Shown here: one piece after another, positions 27,889 to 36,523 of the stretch
How positions within the stretch are numbered: position 1 is the first letter of the stretch
Layout of the letters: every line of letters begins with the position of its first letter
NCBI GenBank assembly: GCA_963710865.1
Contig: CAVQBR010000002.1
Location: 992,001 to 1,056,000, forward strand
Length of the DNA: 64,000 bases
Source of the DNA: PRDV01 sp963710865
GTDB lineage: Bacteria > Babelota > Babeliae > Babelales > Babelaceae
Reading direction: 5' to 3'
Position numbers and translations under genes: made by a program
The notes under the pieces: model-generated
Database searches by the model: none
Seen by the model: the letters and a program-made list of their open reading frames with translations, nothing else
What the model was told of the DNA's origin: nothing

Positions 27889-28407
27889 TTACCGTAATTG
27901 AACTGTAGCAATAGTAGTATATACAGGTCCTTCAGGCAGCGTATCGGATGCTTGAAGGTACAAGTGTGTTGCTTGCCAGAAAAGGGGTGCGACTTCGATC
28001 TGAGTAAGATAGGTTGCAAGTTCGTGCTTATGTGCCCTTTTTATGCGAGCAAGAGTAATATGGCCCGAAAAGGGCCGTTTCTCCGTAAGAGCTAATAGTG
28101 AGTTGAGCTGGAGAGCAAGAGCTGGTACCTCAGGAGCTTCTAATGACACCCAGATCACCCGAGGTTTTCGGGGGGAGTTGAGCTCAACTGTATTGAGACG
28201 AAGGTTGAACGCTGGATAAGCAACTGAAGCAAACTTTGAGATACTGTCATCTAAATCGTCTACAGAACCCAAGAAGGCGAGTGTGCAATGAAAGTTTTCT
28301 GGCTTGACTCGCGTTCCCTCAAAGAGATGAGCAGGAAGCTGGTTTTGAATTCGTTGAAGTTCCTTCATAACCTCTTCAGGCGGAATAATGCTGACAAATA
28401 ATCTCAT
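27889..28407 (-). CDS. thpR: RNA 2',3'-cyclic phosphodiesterase (2'-5' RNA ligase family)
   Basis: 172 residues, the usual family length. Both catalytic HxT motifs of the 2H phosphoesterase fold are present: NFHCTLAFLG (about 38-47) and SGHITLARIK (about 119-128). Members hydrolyse 2',3'-cyclic phosphate ends to 2'-phosphates and can reverse 2'-5' ligation. Its ATG overlaps the rtcB stop (TGATG type), so it is the last gene of archease-rtcB-thpR. RtcB joins 2',3'-cyclic phosphate ends, so the three enzymes act on the same kind of RNA end. Its 3' end is the source of the fragments at 22676 and 25232. Confidence 0.92.
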   Translation of the reverse strand: MRLFVSIIPPEEVMKELQRIQNQLPAHLFEGTRVKPENFHCTLAFLGSVDDLDDSISKFASVAYPAFNLRLNTVELNSPRKPRVIWVSLEAPEVPALALQLNSLLALTEKRPFSGHITLARIKRAHKHELATYLTQIEVAPLFWQATHLYLQASDTLPEGPVYTTIATVQLR

Positions 28408-29855
28408 CAGCCTCCCTTAATGACAGCAAGTGGTCGCAAGCGAGCAACCCGCTTTGCAAGCCGTGCTTGCTCAACAACTTGTACAACATCATCCACGTCC
28501 TTATAAGCGCACGGTGCCTCTTCAGCAAGGCCCGGATCTGAATCGCAGCGGATTATTATGCCTTGAGATTCAAGGCTTTCTCGAAGAGTAGAACCCCTGA
28601 CAGATTTTTTTGCTTGCATGCGGGACATACGTCGTCCTGCTCCATGGCATGAAGAGCCGAATGCGATCTCCATACCTTCTTCGGTACCCACAAGTACGTA
28701 AGAAGAGGTGCCCATGGTTCCTGGTATGAGTACGGGATGGCCTGTTCCTTTGTAAAGGGAGGGTACATCTTTGTGGCCTTTGGGAAATGCTCGTGTTGCC
28801 CCTTTACGATGAACAATGACATCTTTCATGATCCCATTAATTCTGTGCTGTTCCTTTTTGCCCATATTATGGGAAAGGTCATAAATTGTCCGCACATTGA
28901 TCTCACCGAGAGTCGCTTGAAATGCTTGGCGTACTTGGTGACCAATCAGGTGCCTATTTGCCCAGGCAAAGTTAGCACTTGCACACATAGAGGCGTAGTA
29001 ATCACGGCCTTCTTGAGAGTTAATAGGAGCGCAGGCAAGTTCTCTATCTGGTAGGGTGAGAGACCAGGATTCTAATTTAGGAAGCATCGTGCGTACATAA
29101 TCAGTACAGTTTTGGTGGCCAAGACCACGTGATCCACAGTGGATCATAATGGTGACCATACCAAGCTCGAGACCAAAGGTACGTGCAACCGCTTCATTAT
29201 AAATATCCGTTACTTCTTGTATCTCAAGAAAGTGATTACCAGAGCCGAGCGTGCCTAGTTGATCATGGCCTCGTTTTATAGCTCGATCTGAGACTAGACT
29301 TGGATCGGCTTCTTTCATCTGTCCCTGCTCTTCGCAGTGTTCGATATCTCCTATGGTCCCATATCCCTTGTTGAGCATATACTCTGCCCCATGTAAAAGA
29401 ACCTGCCTCATCTCGCCATCATTTAACTTTACGTTACCTCCGCGCCCAACTCCGGAGGGAACTGCATTATATATGGCGGTAGCAAGTGATCCCAGATAAG
29501 GCCTGATCTCTGCAGCGCTTATCGAAGCGTTGAGTAAGCGAACACCACAATTAATATCGTAACCGATGCCTCCTGGAGATATAATTCCTCCCTCAGATGC
29601 AGCAAATGCTGCAACACCACCGATAGGAAACCCGTAGCCTTGATGAATGTCTGGCATAGCAAGAGCATACTTTTGAATGCCAGGTAAGGTGGCAACGTTG
29701 ACTATTTGCAAAAGGGATGTATCGTGAATGACGTCAGCAAGCATGGAGCTGTTGATAAAAATATGAGCAGGTACTCGCATATCTGGCCGGTACGTGCGTG
29801 GGATCTCATAGAGGTTTTTAGTAACTTGAATTAAATCACCGAGAGTAAGTGGCAT
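28407..29855 (-). CDS. rtcB: RNA-splicing/repair ligase RtcB
   Basis: 482 residues. GTP- and manganese-dependent ligase that joins RNA 2',3'-cyclic phosphate (or 3'-phosphate) to 5'-OH ends. Metal and catalytic residues are visible: DINCGVRLL with Cys103, SGNHFLE (about 205-211), HCGSRGLGHQ (about 239-248), and CHGAGRRMSR with His404, which carries the guanylate in characterised RtcBs. AAAGGAG lies before the ATG. The archease gene ends 9 bases upstream. Likely role: repair of cleaved tRNA or rRNA. Confidence 0.97.
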   Translation of the reverse strand: MPLTLGDLIQVTKNLYEIPRTYRPDMRVPAHIFINSSMLADVIHDTSLLQIVNVATLPGIQKYALAMPDIHQGYGFPIGGVAAFAASEGGIISPGGIGYDINCGVRLLNASISAAEIRPYLGSLATAIYNAVPSGVGRGGNVKLNDGEMRQVLLHGAEYMLNKGYGTIGDIEHCEEQGQMKEADPSLVSDRAIKRGHDQLGTLGSGNHFLEIQEVTDIYNEAVARTFGLELGMVTIMIHCGSRGLGHQNCTDYVRTMLPKLESWSLTLPDRELACAPINSQEGRDYYASMCASANFAWANRHLIGHQVRQAFQATLGEINVRTIYDLSHNMGKKEQHRINGIMKDVIVHRKGATRAFPKGHKDVPSLYKGTGHPVLIPGTMGTSSYVLVGTEEGMEIAFGSSCHGAGRRMSRMQAKKSVRGSTLRESLESQGIIIRCDSDPGLAEEAPCAYKDVDDVVQVVEQARLAKRVARLRPLAVIKGG

Positions 29856-29864
29856 TGTTCTCCT

Positions 29865-30308
29865 TTAAATGTCGAATACGAGTGTAGCCCGCCAGATGCC
29901 ATCTATCTGTTCAAGCTCAAGATCATGATAGGTAACAGCTTTAATTTCTGAAAATTCAAATCCGTTAATTGGTACCCCAAAAATGACTCCTTTGAGTTCC
30001 GTCTCATCGAGCAGAGAAAACCGTGCATCGAAATAGGCCTCATTGTTTACATCAGAAAGATAGAGGCAGTCAGAAAGAAAATCGATTAGTAATGACTCTC
30101 TATCGGATGAGTGGGTAACGACTTCATGCTCGATATTAAAGTGGGTAACGAGCGGTTCATCGTCCTTATAAGCAATGGCAGGGCCTTGAGGTTTGCAGCT
30201 CGCAAACATCCCTTTCAGCGCATTGCGAAATAATTCCTCAAAGGTAACACCATAGGCATAGATTTTCAGGTCTGCTGTATGGGGTACAGTTTCGTAGTCT
30301 TTGATCAT
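29865..30308 (-). CDS. Archease (RtcB activating protein)
   Basis: 147 residues. Starts with the family pattern PHTADLKIYAYG (about 9-20), then TFEELFRNALKGMF, and ends with EIKAVTYHDLELEQ...W.A.LVFDI, as in archeases. Archease speeds RtcB turnover by helping form the RtcB-GMP intermediate. First gene of the operon with rtcB and thpR. Confidence 0.93.
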   Translation of the reverse strand: MIKDYETVPHTADLKIYAYGVTFEELFRNALKGMFASCKPQGPAIAYKDDEPLVTHFNIEHEVVTHSSDRESLLIDFLSDCLYLSDVNNEAYFDARFSLLDETELKGVIFGVPINGFEFSEIKAVTYHDLELEQIDGIWRATLVFDI

Positions 30309-30348
30309 GCTATCCCTTTCGTAAGTTTGAGCCTATCATAGAAGGTGA

Positions 30349-32835
30349 TCAACTATCAACAGTCTTGGTAACAAGTTGCAGATACAGAAGTTTTACCATG
30401 TCGGTTGTGAAAAAATAGGTCACTACTATACCTGCGATGATAAGAAGGTCATGGCCGGAAACGGGCTGAAAGAGAAAGATCGTTTGGCCCCAGTGGGAAT
30501 AGGGCATATAGAGGGTAAAGAGGGCAACTGCCGCAGAAAGAGCGATAAGTGTCGTTGATGGCCTGCGTGCTTGATAAAATGGCTTCTTGGTCCGTACGGA
30601 GAAGATAAGCGCTAACTCTGTAAATACACACGTGATAAACCAATTAGTTTGAATGACTGCAGGTGTTGAAGAGGAAAATGTGCTAAACAAAATAAAATCG
30701 AAAAAGGAGCTGACGATACCAAGTATTGTAGCAAAAAAAGCAATCTCTTTTAAATTGTAGGCATGGGGGCGCTTGAGCTCATCTGCATCTACGGTATCTG
30801 TTGCTATCGATATCATCGGCAAATCTGATAAGAAGTTGATGAGCAATATCTGTACAGCGCTCAGGGGAAGGAAGTTAACGAGCATAGATATGATTGCTAT
30901 CGAATAAAAGTTTCCGAAGGTCGATGATATCGAAGCAAGAATATATTTGATCGTATTTGAAAACACTCCTCTTCCAAGTGCTATGCCCTCAATAATAACT
31001 CGCAAGCTTTTATCTAATAAAATAATGTCAGCAGCATCTTTTGCTATATCGCTTGCATATTGAACAGCGAGGCCTACATGGGCTACCTTGAGAGCTGGAG
31101 CATCATTGATCCCTTCACCCAAGAATCCAACAACGTTCCCTGGTTTAAGAAGGGTAATAATCTGAAACTTCTGTTCTGGTGAAATGCGAGCAAATATTGA
31201 ATGTGTTTCAACTGCTTTTTGCTGCTCTTCTGGACTGAGGGCGTCCAACGCATCTCCGGTAAGGACCGTGCACGGAATCTGAGCAAGACCTATCTTTTGA
31301 GCAACTGCGCACGCTACTTCCTTGCTATCACCTGTAATCATTTTGATAGTGATACCAAGCATATGCGCCTTTTTGACCGCTGCAACAACAGTTGGCTTAA
31401 TCGGATCATGAAACGAGACAACTCCAGTGAGAGTCATCTGAGATTCATTTCCCTCAATCGCTGCATTCGGTACTTTTTTAGAGGCTAGAGCAAGGACTCG
31501 TGTACCAAGTGCTGCTTGATCTGCTATCCATTGATGGAGCTCTGGAGAGACCTCAGTACACAGTTGCGCAACCGTTTCAAAGGCGCCTCGTGTGATAAGG
31601 AGATATTCATCATCCTTCTGCACAAGCACGGTATTGCGTCTTTTGAGAGGGTCGAATGGCTCTTCCTGAATAACTTTGTACGTCTGAGCTTGCTCAGAAA
31701 GCTCTTCGGTAGCTTCTTTGAGGGCTTTGTCGAAGGGATCTAAGGGCTCTTCTCGTTTACAAGCTAATCGTGCGTAGAGTTTTACCATGTCATCAACAGG
31801 ATAGAATGAATCTACGGTAAGACTATTTTGAGTGAGCGTTCCTGTTTTGTCGGTGCACAAGATTGTTATTGCTCCAAGGTCTTCGATTGCTGACAAACGT
31901 TTTACGACGACATTATGTCGTGCGAGCTGTAAAGCTCCGCGAGAGAGTGCGAACGTAGTAACAGTCGGTAGTGCTTCCGGTGTGAGTCCTACGGTCAGTG
32001 CAATTGAGAAAAAGAGAAGTTCTATAATATTTGTCTGTGAGCCGTATATGAAAAGATGCACACAAAAGACGGTTATTAACGTGATAATAATAAGTCCTAA
32101 GAGAAAACGACTTAATTGCGCAAGTCGTTCTTGAAACCCACTTTGCCGTGCTGTCTGAAGAGTGAGTGTGCTTATCCCTCCAAACATGGTACGAGAACCC
32201 GTTGCGAGGATGAGAGCCTTAGCAGACCCAGAAATTACCGTGGTACCTAAGAATCCACAATTGGTAGCTTCATAGACAGAGTGGGCATCCTCTGCAAGAG
32301 GATCACTGGTTTTCTTGACAGGACTTGATTCTCCTGTTAGCACTGATTCATCAACCCTTACCGATCCTTCGATAAAACGGACATCGGCAGGAATGTAGTC
32401 TCCCGGCTTGAGAATAATAAGGTCGCCAGGAACGAGCTCTGAGCTATCGATGGTAGATTGTGTCCCCCCTCTGATTACTTGTGCGGTCATGCTCAAATGT
32501 TGTTTCAATAAAGTTAATGCTTGTTCGGCGCGATATTCTTGGAAAAAACTCAGGAGCCCATTAATAAGTACGATTCCAAAAATTATGCAGCTATTTATGA
32601 CGTCTTTCACGAGTAATGAAGCGCCAGCTGCTCCCAGAAGTAAATAAGTAAACGCTGAATTGTATTGGCGAATTAAAATAGAGTACCAGGTTGTACCCTG
32701 GCTGTTCAATGTATTGGTGCCAAACTGTTTTTTTAAAGAGAGTGCTTGATTTGGGCTTAATCCACTGTTGCAGGATGTACCAAACTCAGTTTCTAACTGT
32801 TCGCGGGTAAAGTGAACATATTTATAAATATCCAT
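30349..32835 (-). CDS. P-type ATPase, MgtA-like magnesium-importing family
   Basis: 828 residues. Order: N-terminal cation-ATPase domain, actuator domain with TGES (168-171), membrane segment with PEALP (286-290), phosphorylation site DKTGTLTQN (Asp329), nucleotide-binding domain, hinge, then six C-terminal spans. The overall sequence (ADIILLDKSLRVIIEG, SSTFGNFYSI) fits the P3B/MgtA branch. One oddity: the hinge motif normally read as GDGINDAP is GEGINDAP here (Glu574, codon GAA), replacing the Asp that binds catalytic magnesium. Probably imports Mg2+ into the cell; transport may be altered if Glu does not replace Asp. Monocistronic, with about 120 bases between it and the repeat cluster at 32956. 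Confidence 0.88.
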   Translation of the reverse strand: MDIYKYVHFTREQLETEFGTSCNSGLSPNQALSLKKQFGTNTLNSQGTTWYSILIRQYNSAFTYLLLGAAGASLLVKDVINSCIIFGIVLINGLLSFFQEYRAEQALTLLKQHLSMTAQVIRGGTQSTIDSSELVPGDLIILKPGDYIPADVRFIEGSVRVDESVLTGESSPVKKTSDPLAEDAHSVYEATNCGFLGTTVISGSAKALILATGSRTMFGGISTLTLQTARQSGFQERLAQLSRFLLGLIIITLITVFCVHLFIYGSQTNIIELLFFSIALTVGLTPEALPTVTTFALSRGALQLARHNVVVKRLSAIEDLGAITILCTDKTGTLTQNSLTVDSFYPVDDMVKLYARLACKREEPLDPFDKALKEATEELSEQAQTYKVIQEEPFDPLKRRNTVLVQKDDEYLLITRGAFETVAQLCTEVSPELHQWIADQAALGTRVLALASKKVPNAAIEGNESQMTLTGVVSFHDPIKPTVVAAVKKAHMLGITIKMITGDSKEVACAVAQKIGLAQIPCTVLTGDALDALSPEEQQKAVETHSIFARISPEQKFQIITLLKPGNVVGFLGEGINDAPALKVAHVGLAVQYASDIAKDAADIILLDKSLRVIIEGIALGRGVFSNTIKYILASISSTFGNFYSIAIISMLVNFLPLSAVQILLINFLSDLPMISIATDTVDADELKRPHAYNLKEIAFFATILGIVSSFFDFILFSTFSSSTPAVIQTNWFITCVFTELALIFSVRTKKPFYQARRPSTTLIALSAAVALFTLYMPYSHWGQTIFLFQPVSGHDLLIIAGIVVTYFFTTDMVKLLYLQLVTKTVDS

Positions 32836-32955
32836 AGGTGCTCTTCATGGTTTTTCTTAGTGAGCCACATGACGGGGGTCTTTGTCAAGATAACGAGATC
32901 TTTTACATGGACGGGCTTGTAGTCCTAATTTGTTGACGCTCTATCTCAAAGGTTT

Positions 32956-33293
32956 CCTTGAATGAAGGAAAGGTTTTGGTTTTGTTGAATCAGTCAAAAG
33001 AATTGGGCATTTTGATAAGTGGTGGTTTCCTTAGTTTAAGGACAGATTGGTTTATGGGTTTTGGCTCCGAAGGGATTCAAAACTATCATTAGATTAAGGA
33101 AAGGTTTGCGTTTTATTGATTCAGCCGCAGAAATTGAGTGATTCGTCAAATGAAAGGTTCCTTGTTTGAGGACACATTATGATGACGGCTCAGTTGCCAA
33201 GGCCTTTCCTTGAAATAAGGAAAGATTTTAGTTGTGTTGATTTGTTCGTGCAAACTGAGTGTTTAGATAAGTGGAGGTTTCCTTGATTTAAGG
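32956..33293. repeat. Three copies of an 86-bp palindrome-ended repeat (cluster 1)
   Basis: Each copy starts and ends with a short palindrome CCTT-N5-AAGG. Palindrome starts: 32956 and 33029; 33087 (CATT variant) and 33160 (imperfect); 33208 and 33281. Within every copy the two palindromes are exactly 73 bases apart. The 60-base core resembles AAAGGTTTTGGTTTTGTTGA in copy 1. Spacers between copies are 45 and 35 bases. No long open frame. The same element recurs three times at 35690-36002. Confidence 0.85.
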
Positions 33294-33407
33294 ACAGGTT
33301 GAGTCGGAACGTTAACCTTTTAGCCGCCGCGGTGTAGGCCTTCTTGGGGATCATGTGCAATCTTGTACATTCTTTTATGTAGAACCCTTCTGAGCACAGT
33401 GGCTGCT

Positions 33408-35000
33408 TTACAAGTTCCAGACTTGTATCTTCTTCGTTCCTATATCAATTATTTCATGAGAAATCTTTTCTTCCCATGAGTTGCACGGGTCTCGGTCAAA
33501 AATCATCAAGTGTCCTTCCGCACCTGTTTTGTCCATATAATCGGCAAGTTGCTCGGCTCCTTTTTCTCGGGAGCTTTCGCCATGCTTAATCTTAAGTTCG
33601 ATTACAAACTTTTGTTCTTTCCACTTGATATAGAGGTCGACAAGTCTTCTGCCAAGTGCATATTCACGAATAATCTGACCTTTTCCATTGATTAAACGTT
33701 GCATAAAAGCAAGCATAATAATGTGGGGTCCTGCTTCCTTGTATGGAAGACCTTTGAGCCACGCTTCGCTGTTTTCCCGGTAGAACTGGGTGAACTCTTC
33801 AAGGAGTTTTGCCATATCTAAAGAACCATCTTTGCGCACATAACATCTGATATCTCTGGTAATTGCTTCTTGAAATTTCGCGGCAAGTACGGCTGGAATA
33901 ATTTGTTTGTAAATAGGATTAGCAATCTCAAAACTTGGCGTAGTATATGACAATAGTCCCAGGTCCTTACAATATTGAATGTCATCTGAAACAAACTCCT
34001 GAGTTACGAGCTCACCACTAATAATAGCATCCATTATTTGTGATACCCGTGGTTCATTAAGCTTATCAAGCAATGAGTCAATGTGAGTATCGCGTCGTAC
34101 TATGAGAATATCTTTAGCTTGCTCTATGACTTCTTTTGTAATAGGTTTATATCGATCGAGTATGAGTTTAAAGCAAGCTTCACGGGCAAGAGCGTTCACC
34201 AGCCATGGTTGGCCCTGTGTTAAAAAAAAGGCATGCTCAATAGCATCCTCGGTAAATTCTTGACCGGTTGTCTCAGTATGTTGTGCATAGAGGGCGCGTA
34301 CATCTGCTAGCGTAAAATTTGAAAGTCGTAACGAGATTGCTTTTATATTAAAAGTGCTATTTGTTGAAATGTATCTACCTTGTTCTCTTGACCAGATCCT
34401 ATAATCTCGTACATCTCGTAACCCAACAAGGCAGAGTGACTGTGGGAAATTAAGAGGTCGTCCTTCAAAGCCAGTTCGGATCTGTCTTAATACCGACAAA
34501 AGAGATTCTCCAGAGAGCGAATCTATCTCGTCAATAAAGAGGACTAACGGTTTGTTAATAGAGTTGCATACGAACTTCAACGTATCGAGAAGAAATGTCA
34601 GGGAAATTGTTTTTCCCTGTTCAGTCATCTCTCGCAAGGTAAAAGCTACGTTGCTGTATTCTGGCAGCTGTTCGATAAGTGCCGCTGCTAGCCGATTAAC
34701 CACGGCAATGAGCGCTTTTTCAACATTGCCTCCAGCGGCTTCAGCAGATTCAACATTAATAGCAAGTGCTGCGTATTCGCCTTCCTTATTAAGACGTTTT
34801 GCAAGTTCCTTAATGGCGGTTGTTTTTCCGCTTTGTCGAGGGGCATAAAGGCTGAAGTACTCTGCATCATCTATAAGCGATTTTATCTCGTTCCAATCGA
34901 GTCTATGAGCGATGAAATAATGTCTTGAGGGAACAATTGGACTTGCCACACAAAACTTTCTTTGTGTGTGAACAGGCGTATGCATTCGTTGTGTAGGCAT
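33408..35000 (-). CDS. AAA-like ATPase fused to a PD-(D/E)XK nuclease domain
   Basis: 530 residues. Residues about 20-330 form an AAA-like ATPase: Walker A APRQSGKTT (53-61), Walker B LVLFIDEID (152-160), and a later arginine-rich sensor region. The C-terminal 80 residues carry a PD-(D/E)XK nuclease signature: Asp455 in VDLYIKW, Glu468-x-Lys470 in IELKIKH, and a RecB-like QxxxY (Gln484-Tyr488). Such fusions are common in host-associated bacteria and usually have unknown roles; defence or mobile-element function is often suspected. It is followed upstream by a MNT nucleotidyltransferase gene, and both lie between the two repeat clusters. ATG at 35000. Confidence 0.85.
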   Translation of the reverse strand: MPTQRMHTPVHTQRKFCVASPIVPSRHYFIAHRLDWNEIKSLIDDAEYFSLYAPRQSGKTTAIKELAKRLNKEGEYAALAINVESAEAAGGNVEKALIAVVNRLAAALIEQLPEYSNVAFTLREMTEQGKTISLTFLLDTLKFVCNSINKPLVLFIDEIDSLSGESLLSVLRQIRTGFEGRPLNFPQSLCLVGLRDVRDYRIWSREQGRYISTNSTFNIKAISLRLSNFTLADVRALYAQHTETTGQEFTEDAIEHAFFLTQGQPWLVNALAREACFKLILDRYKPITKEVIEQAKDILIVRRDTHIDSLLDKLNEPRVSQIMDAIISGELVTQEFVSDDIQYCKDLGLLSYTTPSFEIANPIYKQIIPAVLAAKFQEAITRDIRCYVRKDGSLDMAKLLEEFTQFYRENSEAWLKGLPYKEAGPHIIMLAFMQRLINGKGQIIREYALGRRLVDLYIKWKEQKFVIELKIKHGESSREKGAEQLADYMDKTGAEGHLMIFDRDPCNSWEEKISHEIIDIGTKKIQVWNL

Positions 35001-35105
35001 TATGAAAACCTAGGTATGATGTTTGAAATTATCACATCATTAGTCTGGAGAAAATTTAATAGTTTGTCCAGATCAATTAAAATTGCAGCTTGCTCAGCTG
35101 CTTTC

Positions 35106-35426
35106 TCAAATCTTCGAATAAATTTTTTTCCCTTCTCGTTTGATCTTATAGCAGAGTGTAGTTGTATCGTCAGCACGATCTTCAAAATCTTCTCTGCTTA
35201 ACAATAAAAGATCCTTTGAGAGATTAAGATGCATCAAAGATTTATGTCCTGCTACTAGCATCTTATAGTGACTGGCGTGGTATGAATCAACAATGATCAG
35301 CAAGTCTAGGTCGCTATCATCATCTGGTTTGCCCCATGCGTATGATCCGAATAAATAGATCGCATAGGGATTATACGTTTCGACCAGCTTATTCTTTACG
35401 ATTTCTAGAGTGGTATTTTCGATCAT
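35106..35426 (-). CDS. MNT-type minimal nucleotidyltransferase
   Basis: 106 residues, ATG at 35426, with AAAGGAAAAC upstream. Motif LFGSYAWGKPDDDSDLDLLI (about 25-44) holds the GS and the Asp39/Asp41 pair of pol-beta-like MNT proteins. In MNT-HEPN toxin-antitoxin pairs the MNT AMPylates and neutralises a HEPN RNase. No HEPN gene is found next to it; the following gene is the AAA-nuclease. So it is either a solitary antitoxin-like NTase or works with the AAA protein. Confidence 0.85.
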   Translation of the reverse strand: MIENTTLEIVKNKLVETYNPYAIYLFGSYAWGKPDDDSDLDLLIIVDSYHASHYKMLVAGHKSLMHLNLSKDLLLLSREDFEDRADDTTTLCYKIKREGKKIYSKI

Positions 35427-35689
35427 AGTTTTCCTTTATGTTTTTTTCTAGCATAGTACAAGTCAGAGCTACGTACAAGCGTATATAGATGACGAAGGCT
35501 CGATTAAGCATATATGCGTGAGTATTGTATTGACATCTGATTTGCTGAATGTAAGATGGGCAGCTTGGTATCTACTTTATAAGGTTCTAAATTATTGACA
35601 GGGATGAATAAGCAGCAAGACGATATAAAATTAAAGTTGCTAGCTCATCTTGAAGCATTGGTGATAGATTGTTTTTAAACTGTAAGTGT

Positions 35690-36002
35690 CCTTTTGGCAA
35701 GGAAAGATTTGGATTTTATTGATTCAATAGGTAAAATCAATCTTTTAGTTAGGCTTCAGCTTCCTTATGTAAAGGAAAGATTGATTTTTAAGGATGCTGC
35801 GAGGTGTCCTTTTATTAAGGAAAGTTTTGGATTCTAGCGATTCAGTCAATATAAGTGATCATTTAGCTAAGCGTCACTTTCCTTCATTAAATGACAGCTT
35901 GATTTTTGATAGTTATCCTTTTGGCAAGGAAAGATTTGAGTTTTATTGATTCAATCGGTAAAATAAATCATTTAGTTAGGCTTCAGCTTCCTTCTATAAA
36001 GG
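35690..36002. repeat. Three copies of the 86-bp palindrome-ended repeat (cluster 2)
   Basis: Palindrome starts: 35690 and 35763; 35808 and 35881; 35917 and 35990. The in-copy distance is again 73 bases each time. The core is better conserved here (AAAGATTTGGATTTTATTGA and TTTAGTTAGGCTTCAGCTT). Spacers are 32 and 23 bases. The second palindrome of copy 2 is damaged (CCTTCATTAAATG). Same orientation as cluster 1. Confidence 0.88.
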
Positions 36003-36050
36003 AAAGCTTGATTTTTAAGGACACCTCGTAAATAGAGAAAAAGCATGCTT

Positions 36051-36089
36051 ACCTACCAAATTCAAACTCTAACTTCGAATTTGGTAGGT
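36051..36089. other. Perfect 13-bp inverted repeat
   Basis: ACCTACCAAATTC (36051-36063) pairs with GAATTTGGTAGGT (36077-36089) around a 13-base loop, followed on the plus strand by TCTCGTCTTTTG. It could be a weak terminator or an operator. It follows directly after repeat cluster 2. Confidence 0.6.
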
Positions 36090-36293
36090 TCTCGTCTTTT
36101 GTTCTTTCACGAGGCTGTTTCAAGATTGTTTTGCAAAAATTTAAGTGATTTGGCCAAGTAAACTTTTCGAGATTGTGCATTAACTGGCTCTCTGTCTAGC
36201 CAAGGTTTGGGAAGGCTTTTTGAAAATATCAGGCGCTCGGATGTATAGCGTAGTACTATCTAACCAGAGATACTTATGAAATCGATTTTGTGG

Positions 36294-36327
36294 CACAAAC
36301 ACCTCAGCGCTCTTTCAGGTGTTTGTG
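36294..36327. other. Perfect 11-bp inverted repeat
   Basis: CACAAACACCT (36294-36304) and AGGTGTTTGTG (36317-36327), 12-base loop. It lies inside a gene-poor stretch (36003-36523) that otherwise has only a 41-codon frame at 36276 (MKSILWHKHLSALS), which I do not support as a gene. Confidence 0.6.
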
Positions 36328-36463
36328 GATTCTTGCACCGTAAAACCCCTTGGTCGGGAGCGAAGAGCATTAGATCAGGCGATGATCGAACTCCGCTGTG
36401 ATGGGGAGATTATAATCCTTGAGAGCTATCGAAGTACCGAAATATTGCTCGATTAAGCGGGGC

Positions 36464-36494
36464 CTCTCGGGTACGGCAGAGGCGTACCCGAGAG
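36464..36494. terminator. Perfect 12-bp hairpin just past the end of the Pro/Thr-rich gene
   Basis: CTCTCGGGTACG (36464-36475) and CGTACCCGAGAG (36483-36494), 7-base loop. It lies 30 bases downstream of the minus-strand stop at 36524, where a terminator would be expected, but no U-tract follows on either strand, so it may instead protect the 3' end. Confidence 0.55.
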
Positions 36495-36523
36495 ATAGAG
36501 AGAGGAAGGGGTCTAGATTGCTT

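Noticed and set aside
35000..35185. 61-codon frame overlapping the 3' end of the MNT gene, in the place where a HEPN gene might lie
   Set aside because: TTG start, no HEPN motif (R-x4-6-H), and it is an out-of-frame reading of the MNT gene's codons for half its length.
32956..36002. CRISPR array
   Set aside because: The repeat units are 86 bp with drifted cores, only three per cluster, spacers are 23-45 bp, and there are no cas genes.
36276..36401. 41-codon plus-strand frame (MKSILWHKHLSALS…)
   Set aside because: Weak ribosome-binding site, no clear signal peptide, and it spans the 11-bp inverted repeat; likely chance.
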